DNA from: Lunularia cruciata
Taxonomy: Eukaryota; Streptophyta; Marchantiopsida; Lunulariales; Lunulariaceae
Assembly (NCBI GenBank): GCA_948567375.1
Contig: OX419755.1
Coordinates: 59,283,945 to 59,347,944 of the forward strand
Length of the DNA: 64,000 nt
Reading direction: 5' to 3'
Shown here: piece by piece, positions 12,953-23,037 of the stretch
How the letters are laid out: the number at the start of each line of letters is the position of its first letter
Numbering within the stretch: the stretch's first letter is position 1
Made by a program: the position numbers and the translations under genes
The notes under the pieces: model-generated
The model's database searches: none
Told to the model about the DNA's origin: nothing
Seen by the model: the letters and a program-made list of their open reading frames with translations, nothing else

Positions 12953-13529
12953 AGTTACGGAGTGGTAGGGCTGTTATAGAAGATAGTAGAGGAGCTCTAG
13001 TTCATGGAGGACAAGGTGGTAGTAGAGGATCTACACCTAGTAGGGATGCAGTACCTATAGTTACTTTTGATACAACTATGGTTACTCGGATTGAGTAGTT
13101 GGAGCAAAGATTGGCTAGTATGGTTATTGCTTAGAGGAGATCAAATTTGGGTGTTGAAGCTTCTACCTCATATGTTGATGATAGAGATGCTTTGGACTTC
13201 ATGTGTGAAGCAGCAAAGGTGGATGCATCTATAGTAGTGCCTAGGAGTGCAATATGTGCTCTAGAGCCTAGAGGAGCATCAGTGGAGTTAGACCCACAAA
13301 GAGGAGAGGTTGGGAGATAGGTCAGACTTCCCTAGTCTTTCACACTCTCTAAGTCATTACAAACAATATCCATGGCTCCTAGATGTCCTAGTGCAGGTGT
13401 GGTAGGTGGTGATGGAGTACATGATAGACTACTTGCTAGTCAACCACCTACTACTACACAGATTGATTCTAGCATGATGTTGGGGGCGGCTTAACTGATT
13501 ATACTGTGCCCTTTGTTTTCAGCTAGTGC

Positions 13530-13940
13530 ATGTTTACATTAGGAGTTGACCCAACCCCAATGTTCCGGTTGGCTACCATGCTTTGTGAGAGTAGGGATGA
13601 TGCGGTTACTACTAGAGCAAAGATGGTTGATAGTGGAGCTGACTTGATCGAGGAGTATAGGATCCATTTAGCGACCAATGGTTTATGGCAGGCAACAATG
13701 GCTAGATTGGAGGAGTTGCCAGCTAGAATGGCCTTTGAGAGAGCACAATTCTTACTTGGTGTTGTCCTATTGGATAACCAAAGGGGGATTTTCAGTTTGG
13801 TGGGACCTTCAAGGAAGGTTTATACCCCATATCAAGTCTTGTTAGACTCTAGTGCGCAACCCCTTATGTTGGGGAAGGCTGCAATAGTCTGTCTGGAGTT
13901 ACCGAAGAGTGATGTGGAAAGGTGTCTATTTCAGATCTAG
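13530..13940 (+). pseudogene. Gypsy aspartic protease region
   Basis: The open frame of 136 codons ends in P-Y-Q-V-L-L-D-S-S-A-Q-P-L-M-L-G-K-A at about residues 100-117. This is the active-site neighbourhood of retropepsins (L-D-[ST]-G-A), with the conserved Gly changed to Ser at residue 108. The upstream part is Met/Ala/Arg-rich, like the gag-pol spacer of plant gypsy elements. It is no longer expected to be catalytic, and the frame stops soon afterwards. Confidence 0.6.
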
Positions 13941-14089
13941 ACATCTCTAGGTGATGGTTTGATGCAATACATCACACATGTGGAGCTTGTTGTCTAGGTT
14001 CAGCCTAGTCATCTGATTGATAGCACGATGGTGAGAGCTCAGGCTATTGCGACAATAGCTTATTCATATGATGTGCTAATTGGAGGTGT

Positions 14090-14820
14090 TTGAGAGGTTG
14101 AGATCTCATAGACTCAAATTACATCTTGGGAAGTGTAGATTCTTCCATGAGCAGGTTGAGTATTTGGGTCACACTATCTATCCCAAAGGACTTGGTGTTC
14201 AAAAAACCAAGGTGGAGGCTATTGCACGTATTCCTTGACCTATGGATGTGAGCAGAGTGCAAGCATTCCTTGGGTTTACAAACTTTTATTGCCACCATGT
14301 TAGAGGATTTAGTGCCATTACCAAGGCCTTGACGAAGCTAACCAAGCTTCCACAAGAGTGGTGTTGGGGAGATGAGTAGGAGAGAGCTTTTGGAGAGCTC
14401 AAGGAGAGTTTGGCATCTACTCCTATTTTGAGGAGACTGATCAGAGGATGACCATTTTAGGTTCATATTGATTGGAGTATGTTGGGGCTTGGAGCAGTGC
14501 TCACCCAACATGATGATGAGGGGAAGGAGTTTGTGGTGGCATATGCTAGACGCTCCAACAATCAGCAAAGACAAAGTATAGTTCATATGAGAGAGAGTGT
14601 TTGGCAATAGTTTGGGCAGTAGCACATTTCCAATGTTATCTATTTGGTAACCCTTTCAGTCTCATCATTGATCAGCAGCCACTAAAGTGGTTGATGAAGA
14701 TTGACAAGCTTTCAAGGAAGCTTGCACGATGGGCTCTGATTTTATAAGAGTACGATTTCATGGTTTTTCACAGACCTAGAGTGGTGAACCGTGATGCAAA
14801 TAGGTTGAGTAGAAACCCAT
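14090..14820 (+). pseudogene. Gypsy reverse transcriptase C-terminal and RNase H region
   Basis: Translation through stops gives L-K-L-H-L-G-K-C, then E-Y-L-G-H-T-I, then V-Q-A-F-L-G-F-T-N-F-Y at about 14115-14295. This is the conserved RT thumb and connection of Ty3/gypsy polymerases. It continues into A-L-T-K-L-T-K and an RNase H-like stretch to about 14800, where 'P-L-K-W-L-M' and 'R-V-V-N-R-D-A-N-R-L-S-R' are readable. The catalytic palm upstream is missing. Confidence 0.7.
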
Positions 14821-15049
14821 GTCCCAGGCAACAAGATCAGGCCGAGCACGTTGGCGTGGGATAGATGAGGAGATGGTGCCAAGTTGGCATGCATCGGCCT
14901 TTTTGTGTATACTTTCTAAGGCTTTGGTGGTATCTCTCTTAGTGCATACAGGAGGAGTTATTGAGGTCATAGATCCAAAGAGTGAAGATATTGGTATAGT
15001 TCAGCGAGACATTCATAGTGATATCTTAGTGATGGACTGACTTTGCAAT

Positions 15050-16110
15050 GGTGTTGTGGGTGGCACAATTGGGGCCAAGGAGAGAGATCATGTTCTTTAG
15101 CAAGCCATACAATTTATATTGGAGCATAGACACCTTTTGTGTGTATGGGAGGATGGTAGAGTGATAGTAGTACCACTTCTATATCAAAGACTACAGTTGA
15201 TCCGTCATGCTCATGAGGAGCTAGGACATTTTGGAGTAAAGCATACATATAGCTTACTCTAGAGTCATTATTGGTGGCATGGCATGTAGACCAAAGTACA
15301 ATATTTTTTTGCTAAATGTGTGGGTTTGTGACCAAGTTTGAGCATCATTCAATGCTCCTACGCCACAATTACACCCATTACCTATCATGGGATTGGGTTA
15401 CCATTGGAGTTTGGACTTTGTTGGACCTTTACAGCTGACTATGAGACATCACTGATATGTTTTGGTGATGGAAGAGCACTTCTCCAAGTGGATTGAGTTG
15501 GTGGCACTTCCTCACAAATCCAGTGCAAGGACAGCTTACTTGTTCCTAAACTGGGTTCTTAGTCATTTTGGTGCACTAGTTAAGGTTTTAACTGATCAGG
15601 GAAAAGAGTTCTTGAGGGAGTTTTAGGTCTTGTGTGACAAGGCTTTGATTGATCATTGTACTACCTCCCAAGATCACCCTGAGGCAGATGGCTTAGCAGA
15701 GAGAGTGGTCCAAACAGTGAAGAAAGGATTGCAAAAGTATGGTTTGAAGAGAGGCAACTTGGGGGATTGGGATCTCTAGTTACCTTGGTTAGCCATGGGC
15801 TATTGGTTCAGCCTGCAAGCCTCCTTAGCATCCTTCTCTCCTTAATTTCTACTCTATGGATGAGATCCAGATTTACCTACAGCCATTTGTCAAGATGTTA
15901 TTGTAGTTTTGGACTTGGATGATCTAGATGAGCACATGTTCTCAACATACAGAGATCTTTTGGAGAGTGAATGCCAATGGCCTTTGACTTGGTGATTGCT
16001 CAACATAGAGATACCTTATGCTATGCTACCATTCAAGGAGGAGGTTATAGACCCTCAATCCATTGATTTCATCTAAGAGACTATATATATCTACAACAAA
16101 CAACACCGCC
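15050..16110 (+). pseudogene. Gypsy integrase region
   Basis: The sequence holds the H-A-H-E-E-L-G-H-F-G type zinc-binding region at about 15210. The catalytic core follows: D-F-V-G-P-L-Q-L near 15415, then L-T-D-Q-G-K-E-F at about 15590 and D-H-P-E-A-D-G-L-A-E-R-V-V-Q-T-V at about 15670-15715, with its Glu in the DDE position. In-frame stops interrupt it repeatedly. It leads into the PHD-like C-terminal frame. Confidence 0.7.
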
Positions 16111-16123
16111 AACACTTGATGTC

Positions 16124-16447
16124 TTGATAGGCCGCACTATCTTGAGAGTGTGTGAGGTTTTGCCATCTGGAGTCCTTGTGTTAGAAGGATGTGATGGTGT
16201 TGTTTGGAAGGATCATGTGCACAATTATGCGCCATGCCACCTCCCAAACATTGATGGTACTATGGACCTAAGCTTGGCACTTGTACATGTAGGCTTGAGG
16301 TGTGTGTTATGTGGCTCTTCTGATGGAGCTACTTCTATCTTAGTGTGTGATAGCTGCTCAAGAGGATGGCATATGGCATGTATGACTCCTCCCTCATGGT
16401 GGTTCCTCAAGGATAGTGGTTATGCCCTAGATGTAATTGACCTATAA
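16124..16447 (+). pseudogene. PHD-like finger at the C terminus of gypsy pol
   Basis: An intact 107-codon frame follows the integrase core on the same strand. Residues 1-45 resemble the SH3-like integrase C-terminal tail. They are followed by C-V-L-C, then C-D-S-C-S-R-G-W-H-M-A-C-M-T-P-P. The visible ligands C-x2-C...C-x2-C-x4-H-x2-C and the aromatic W before the His match the second half of a PHD finger; the first half is compressed. PHD fingers read histone H3 tails. Many plant gypsy elements carry a chromodomain at this position instead, so a role in targeting integration is plausible but is inference. The frame stops at 16445-16447, just before the polypurine tract. Confidence 0.6.
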
Positions 16448-16609
16448 CGAGTTCATTCTTTATATGGTATAGATTGTAGACATGCGACTAACGATAGGGC
16501 TCCATAGCACCCGGCCTTCTAATCTTTGCCCATCATAGGGTAAACCATATACTTGGAGTAGATAGCTATATGGAGTTAGAGGGACCTAATTGCCAACTAG
16601 GGGGGCAAT

Positions 16610-17263
16610 TGTAGCACTTTAGAGTCTTATGTGTGAGTTGTGTTTCTATAGTGTATGATGTTGACAACAATGTATGTTGTGTAGTGATGTATATACGCAT
16701 GACAACTATCATGCCATTTGTAGTGTTGCATCTAGATTGCTCGGACACTGGAGTTGTAGTGATAGTAGTTAGAGATATTTCAATAGTTTCCCATAGACTA
16801 CTTTTTGACTGTCAAATTTTGTGTTCAAGGTACTAACTTCATGGTAGAGCCCACCTCACTTTGCACCGTTTGCACCATCGAGTGTGCCATCAATGGGACC
16901 ATTAGGGTTTCAAACCTAGCTCAAGTCTAGGGGTATACTTTCAAAGTGCAGCTCTAGGAGCTCACTTCTCTGATGTGTGAGCCTTTGAGTTCCTAGCTAT
17001 GGTAGACAAAGGCCGGCGAGCATCACTTGGATTCTCTTAGCTAGAGTGGGTGTGGCTTGATTGTAATCAGTGCTTAGTTGTTGGCAGTTTATAGAATGAT
17101 AGATCAAGTATTGATCTGAGTTGATTTGATTTGAGAGTGGTAAACAATCTGATTATTGTGGCACTTTAGAGTCTATGTATGTCTTATGTATAAGTTGTGC
17201 TTCTATAGTGTATGATGTTGACAGCAATGTATGTTGTGTAGCAATGTATATATGCATGAAAAC
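16610..17263 (+). repeat. LTR-like block at the 3' end of the gypsy element
   Basis: The sequence from about 16707 to 17263 matches the solo insertion at 44300-44854 over its whole length. In addition, the terminal 95-107 bp of that unit (from 'GCACTTTAGAGTC' to 'ATATACGCATGACA') also occurs at 16610-16704, directly after the polypurine tract. The gypsy element is therefore followed by a partial and then a complete LTR-like unit. An alternative reading is a short terminal-repeat element of about 650 bp with ends of about 100 bp. Confidence 0.6.
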
Positions 17264-17820
17264 CATTAGAAAGCTCTCAATGAGACAAAAAATGTGGAAT
17301 AGCAATACTTTTATTCCAAAGGGAGGGATCTTCCATTTTTCAATGCCTATTCATCCATTTAGACTTCTAGAATTGGCTTTGAAATTTTCAACATGTTTTT
17401 GACCACTAATCTATTAGTGGAAGTACTCATTTGGTGACACCTATATCTGATCTACTTAGACCATCATATATAACATCCTTCAAAATATTAACAAGCCAAT
17501 TTTCACCTCTAGATAATATATCTAGCTAATGGTACTAACAACTTCCTCCCTTTTAAGATGCAATATCCTCATTGTAAAGTTATTGCTCAAAAGATTGCAC
17601 TAACACCAATGTATTGGTCAAGTTAGCTATGGGCTCCTATATTGCCTTATTGAATAGGAATCCTTTCAATGTATGAGATATTCCACACATGGATGGTAGG
17701 TACCATGGATGCATTTCTCAAGAATGAGTTCAACTTTGTATTCCTAAGTGCCTTCAATGAGTGTTGGAGAAGTCTAACTTCTTGTATGGAAGGCAAGTGG
17801 AGGGGTCGGGGTGCATATTT
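17264..17820. other. AT-rich spacer, nothing recognised
   Basis: No gene, RNA or repeat is recognised between the LTR-like block and the reverse-strand gypsy fragment. The plus-strand frame at 17669-17881 is shadowed by the gypsy fragment. Confidence 0.4.
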
Positions 17821-18760
17821 TTATAATAAGGAAGCATGGAACACAAGGTGGATCTTCATATGTGGCAGTAGCTCAAGGTGATAGGCCACTATGCCAATTT
17901 GATAGATGATGGGAAAAAGCCTAATAAAACAAGGTCTAAGCTTATGAGGGCCAACTGATGTGACGTTGGTTCTGGACAACCATATTTGATCCCCAAGCAT
18001 GAACTCTATGTGCATGCAATGTGCATCTAGATATTGTTTCTATCAAGTTTGGGCTATTTGCAACATGTGCTTGGTGTTCTCTACTCCCTATTGGATTTTA
18101 GAAACAAAAGTGTTGATAACATCAACTCTTTTTTACCATTAGGCAGATCTTTACTAAGCTTGAAGGTGTGAAAGGGTGTTCTTCATACATGAGGAAGAAT
18201 AGTGTGACCTATGTTGATGCATTCACTAAATTGTTGTGGGAAAATTCCACCAAGTAAGTTTTCTTGTCTTTCTTAATCCTCTAAGGTGAAGCCCCAAAGC
18301 ATGTCCTTGATAGTGTAGTTGGCCCACTTTTTTTTTCCATCATTTTGTAGATGGTGTGCCATGGACATGACAAGTTTAGTTTTGAAGATGCCAAAGAGTG
18401 TCATCTAAAAGAAACTAGTGAATTGAGTGTCCCAATTGATGATGAGCACTTGAGATAAGCCATGGTGAGAAAAGACCACAACTGAGTACAATTGTGTTAA
18501 TTATGGAGCAATCACGTCCTTAGTTGTAAGACAAACATGAATCATTTTGTTGATTTGGTTTGTAAAGACTACAATGGAGTCAAAACCTGAGGTGATCTTG
18601 GGTAATTCACAAACCATGTTGACTTGCTCCCAATGTTGTGTAGGAGTAAAGAAGGGTTGAAGAGGTCCTTTAGAAAGAAAGCTAAGTCATTCTTCATGTC
18701 ATTATCTACACAAAAAAGTGAGAGGTAAATGTTGCTATTAGATTTATTAGATTTTTTGTT
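17821..18760 (-). mobile_element. Second Ty3/gypsy fragment, integrase and tail
   Basis: On the minus strand the block reads, through several stops, the integrase core end (M-T-L-F-G-I-F-K-T-K-L, then a degenerate H-x-P-Q-T-D-G-Q region), then L-V-E-F-S-H-N-N, then the tail G-D-Q-I-W-L-S-R-T-N-V-T, G-P-H-K-L-R-P-C-F-I and V-A-Y-H-L-E-L-L-P-H-M-K-I-H. The tail is typical of plant Ty3/gypsy integrases, where P-P-x-M-K-I-H-P-V-F-H-x-S-L-L is conserved. Orientation and sequence differ from the element at 12-16.6 kb, so it is an independent insertion. RT and gag are not visible. Confidence 0.65.
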
Positions 18761-18840
18761 TTAAAGACCATAATTACATGGTAGTGGTGAATGAAGACTA
18801 GTCCAAACTAGGGCTCCAACTTGAAGCTCATATCCTAGCT

Positions 18841-18845
<5 letters not shown>

Positions 18846-18888
<43 letters not shown>
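18846..18888. repeat. (TA)n microsatellite
   Basis: An uninterrupted TA dinucleotide run of about 43 bp in AT-rich intergenic DNA. Confidence 0.95.
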
Positions 18889-18892
<4 letters not shown>

Positions 18893-19177
18893 ACTAGCTC
18901 TAACTTGGGGCATATGTATAAAATTTAGCCTTAAATTGGACCTCATATCTAAAGATGGAGGAGGAAGTTGAGGTATGGATAGAAACATATTGTGGATACA
19001 TAAAAAGGAGATGCATTTGAGAACAAACCAAATGATATATTTTGCTATCTATCTCATTATATGAAAGTGAACAAGTGAATATAAGATATAAATTAGTATC
19101 TCATTATATAAAAATGAGGTTTTATTCAAAATAGACACTCACAACACACAATTTTTATAAAAATGAGAGTTGATTAA

Positions 19178-19181
<4 letters not shown>

Positions 19182-19210
<29 letters not shown>
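19182..19210. repeat. (TA)n microsatellite
   Basis: An uninterrupted TA run of about 29 bp. Confidence 0.9.
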
Positions 19211-19212
<2 letters not shown>

Positions 19213-20625
19213 CATGAAATATATGATATATATTCACAATATTGTTATAAAAATAGCAAAGGAAATTGATTTGAAAAATTTTATTGATGAAATTTGGACC
19301 ACTTCAACTTTTTATACTACACATGTAAATAGTATTCTTGTAGTTTCTAAAATGAACTAAGTTTTAATCATTGTTACCAATTTCATCAATTATGAAGAAT
19401 GAAATACACATATATGTTTGCATTCCAAGTGGTGGTGTGAAAACAAGCTACAAGAATATGGAGTGTGGTGTTCAAGACAAAGAAATTTTAGGGTGTTTAC
19501 TTTTATTTTGCTTGATATTTAAGTTTCTTGTGGAGGTTGATAAAGAATTTAGGTTATCAAACTCCTAAGAAGATTTATTTGAACTGTGATTGTGATGAAA
19601 CATTCTAGAAAGAAGATAATAAAGCTCATATTTTAGAGGAGAGTAGATTATGCAATGGTAGTGATGTACGTTGTTCTTTGTATAAGGTGATTGATCACAA
19701 TAGACAAACTTAGCCTAGGTTTAACATTTATGAAGTACCAAATATATCTCTAATTATTTTGAGGTTAATGATATTGGGAGAGTGAACTTGGAATTGAGAG
19801 AGTAGCGTGAATACAAATCTGGTTATTTAATGAATCTGATCAAGAATGCATAAGAATTATGCCAATTTTATGTGGTTTGGCCAATGTCCACCTACATCCA
19901 CAATTGCATAAGATTTTATTTATTCAAGAATTGTCAAAGTCATACTTGATTGTTGAATATACCAAAATAAATTTAAAATTTAAAATTTAAATATATACAC
20001 TTGCAATCAAAGTCTATTATCTTGTTCTAGAATTTGTGTTCCTAATTGATCCTATATCTAAATCCTAGATTGTTTGGTACCATTTGATACACGTCACCTT
20101 CCTTAGTTCCACAAGAGGTATCCATCCTCATAGTTTCTCGTAGGTCTTGTAGCCATGGCCATAAGAGCTATTGTCACAAGTCCTATAGCAATCCCATAGG
20201 TCCCATAGCCATGCAATAGACTCACAGCCTGCCTGAAATAGAATCCCATAGCTCTTATAGGACACATTTATCCTGAATTTTAGGTGTATATAACTTCTTT
20301 CATAAAGCTTAGTTTTTTATGATCTTGGTGTCTCTCAAAAGCCCTTGAGAAGACAATTCAAACAAGATAAGGCACATCTTATTTGAATTTGTATTCACAG
20401 ATATATTGGTCTTGATGTGAACTCTATTCACTTCCATAATGAAATCTTGTAATATGAAGATCTATCCCATATTTACACTTCTACACTCAAGTAGAAGGTC
20501 TGTCTTGTATTGATTCTTCAATATTCTTGTCATCCCATAGAGCATTCTAGTAATAATTAGATTCCACACTTACAAATACCACATAGAATGTAACTCTAGT
20601 AATAAATTCAAGTATTGAAGACTTT
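19211..20625. other. AT-rich stretch, no gene recognised
   Basis: No coding sequence is supported. A frame at 19371-19568 has no recognisable similarity. The right part lies downstream (minus strand) of the promoter-like cluster at 20.8-21.0 kb, so it could be the body of an unrecognised LTR or non-coding transcript. Confidence 0.35.
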
Positions 20626-20645
20626 TATATATATATATATATATA
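20626..20645. repeat. (TA)n microsatellite
   Basis: A TA run of about 20 bp. Confidence 0.85.
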
Positions 20646-20822
20646 AGATCTTCTTGTTAAAGAATTATAGGCCTTTGAGAATGTTCAAGGATGGAAAGTA
20701 CATACTCAATGTAAGTAAATTGTAAAAGACCAAGACCAAAGAGAGAAATAGGAGAATGGAAACTCACATTGGAACACTTGAATGTGTGAAAACTACGAAT
20801 GCCTAGCATGAGCTTTGGTTTT

Positions 20823-21028
20823 GGTATTTATAGGTACCATACAAGGCCAGTGAGAAACTTCTCAAGAAGCTTCCTTGAGCTGCTTTCTTAGAGTGCAAGC
20901 CAAGTTAACTAGGAAGCTTCTCAAGAAGCTTCCTTCTAGAAACCGTCTACTTGGCATGCAAGCTAAGGTAGTTGGAAGCTTCTAGAAGCTACTTGTTGGG
21001 GTGCAAGTTAAGCTAGTCAAGAAGCTTC
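20823..21028 (-). promoter_or_regulatory. Heat-shock-element-like cluster with TATA box
   Basis: Six copies of GAAnnTTC start at 20854, 20866, 20913, 20925, 20975 and 21021. Two pairs form the motif GAAnnTTC-TCAA-GAAGCTTC, and all lie in a loosely repeated unit that also contains 'GCAAGC(T/C)AAG'. On the minus strand the nearest site is followed about 20 bp later by CTATAAATACC (20823-20833), a good TATA box. Inverted nGAAn pentamers are the recognition unit of heat-shock factors, and a cluster just upstream of a TATA box is the usual layout of plant heat-inducible promoters and of some heat-activated retrotransposon LTRs. The spacing inside the pairs (TTC-TCAA-GAA) is not the canonical 2 bp, so function is uncertain. 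Confidence 0.45.
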
Positions 21029-22113
21029 CCAAGAAGTTTTTTAGATGCTCCTAGAATATTCTGGGCTAATTTGGCTTATTCTCCATTTCATTAGCCTTAC
21101 TAACTACGTTGCTAAAATCCATATTGTTACATAAATAAATTGCTAATGCTTTCTTTTTTGAGCTAGAAGAACCTATTTAGATAATATTTATTCTTTATGA
21201 TTTTCAATTCAAAGGTAGTAAAATCAAGTAGAATTAAAAACTGATAAAATTCACTCAATTTGGATTGATATACATTTTATTAATATCAAATTGCATCTCA
21301 GAAGTCATTTAAAGTTTTCACCAAGTTCTATGAGAGCCTTCTTCAACAATGAGTCTTATGTTGAACTTCAAGAAGTTTTGAAAATTTTGTGTGCAATTCT
21401 TAACTTCTGAGTTGGAATATGATAGTTGGTTCATTTGCAATCCAATATTGATTTTGATTAAATATTTTGATTAAACATTTTGATATATGTATTGCAAATG
21501 GTTTCTAAGACTTTGATTCTTGTATCCTCATCTATGGGACTCAAAATCTATTAATTCTTGAGAATAAGAATATGTATCAATTATAAAGAACATATCCAAG
21601 GTAGAAAGTATAAGTGTAGAATTGCAAATTAGGGACACCAAGGATCTTTAACCTTCATACTCCATATCAAGACCCACTTCATTTTGAGCCCCAAATTTTT
21701 ATTGCTTTTTGTTGTTTTTCTTCATGTATATAGTCTAATTCAAGTGTCACCAAAGTATAATTTACAAGGACTATTGATTTTCCTATAGCATGAATCCATG
21801 ATATGGAGATAAAAGGGTTCCCATGGGTACCCAACAAGAATGGGACCAGACCTCTTTTGTGGTCAAACTCTTTTTTTTTTGCTCCATAGGGCTTACAAAG
21901 AGGCTTCTCCAAAAAAATGAGCTACTATACTACAAGGAAACCCCAAATTCACAAGATTTTCAAGGATGATGACAACCCTGATTAATTTTTGACAAATACA
22001 AAACTCCATTGATTTCCACCATCATTTCAAGATCATGAAAAAAGATACGTGTGCCTCCAAAGAACCATTGGTGACCATTTTGCACTGGTCTTACAAGTGC
22101 AACAAAAAATCTT
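21029..22113. other. AT-rich stretch, no gene recognised
   Basis: No coding sequence, RNA gene or family repeat is supported. The minus-strand frame at 21679-21912 is not recognisable. Confidence 0.4.
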
Positions 22114-22251
22114 GACCCTTCACCAACCGCCATGATGGAAGAAGAATGGACCTCACACCATGTGAGCTATAAAAATGCCAACTCCATCGACCCTTCACCA
22201 ATTGCCATGACTAAAGGACAGAATCCACTCCATGGGAGCTATAACATGCCA
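22114..22251. repeat. Imperfect tandem duplication, about 75-bp unit
   Basis: Two diverged copies begin with GACCCTTCACCAA at 22114 and 22189. They share, in order, 'GCCATGA', 'CTCCATG' or 'CACCATG', and 'GAGCTATAA..ATGCCA'. Confidence 0.6.
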
Positions 22252-22920
22252 TGAGGTGAATCTTTTTGTAGTTTCAATTTTCACTTTTCACTTTTCTTTC
22301 CCACTTCTTGCATTTCTCTCTATGTGACTACCATCTCCTATGACTCCACACAAGCAATTTCCAAGCAGATTACCAAATTTTCTTAACATTGTTAGGAGCT
22401 CAAGACATAAAATTATAAACCAAGTGTGAATCACACTATTGCATGAAATCAAATATTCAATTATGACAAGATGAACTTTTAAGAGGGGAGTCAAAGTGAA
22501 AAGAGGCAAGGCGGTGGAAACCTTGAGCAAACCTTTTGAGATTTCCAAGTGGGGATTATAATATCAAATTGACTACATCAAGAAAGGAAGATGGACTTCT
22601 TGTTGTGGGATTTGGGTCTCACAAGGCCATGTTGCAAGAAATTCATGATAATGCCAAGAATTTGAGGGGGACATCATTACAAGGATATCCCATGCTGTGA
22701 ATAGAAGATCATTGGCAGCAGGTGTTAGGCACAGATTGCTGTTTGTTTGGGGAAACTCATATTAATACCCCGCATGACCATCCAAAAAAATGATTAAAGT
22801 ATAGAATTCATGACTCATTTGTTGGAGAGAAATCCATGAAGGCGCATAAGATCAAAGATATACAGGACCCTACTTGATGCACTATCACCAAAATGATAAA
22901 TTTGTTGCTTTTTTTGAAAT

Positions 22921-22997
22921 GAATAAACTACATAAACTATATGTAGTTTATTCATTCACCAGTTTTGCTCATATACTCGTATATGAGCAAAACTGGT
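22921..22997. repeat. Two back-to-back perfect palindromes
   Basis: The first has 14-bp arms at 22921-22934 and 22940-22953 around a 5-base loop. Immediately next to it, a second has 19-bp arms at 22958-22976 and 22979-22997 around a 2-base spacer. Both are perfect. No coding sequence spans them and no transposon ends are visible, so they may be hairpin-forming or template-switch footprints. Confidence 0.9.
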
Positions 22998-23037
22998 TAG
23001 TTAGGCTAGAATGTTTTGTGAGTGAGTCATTGAGCTA

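Larger units (their letters stand above)
12060..16609 (+). mobile_element. Degenerate Ty3/gypsy retrotransposon, internal region
   Basis: The order gag zinc knuckles, aspartic protease, RT end, RNase H, integrase, C-terminal PHD-like finger and polypurine tract is read on the plus strand, through many stops and frameshifts. Protease-RT-RNase H-integrase is the Ty3/gypsy order. The central RT palm with its Y-x-D-D motif is missing between about 13940 and 14090: protease sequence runs almost directly into the RT region L-H-L-G-K-C. A purine-rich stretch, ACTAGGGGGGCAAT at about 16596-16609, sits where a polypurine tract would be and is followed by the LTR-like block. The element cannot be active. 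The 5' LTR was not identified. Confidence 0.8.

Noticed and set aside
18840-18890. Long TA run considered as a transposon end or origin
   Set aside because: It is a simple microsatellite with no associated inverted repeats.
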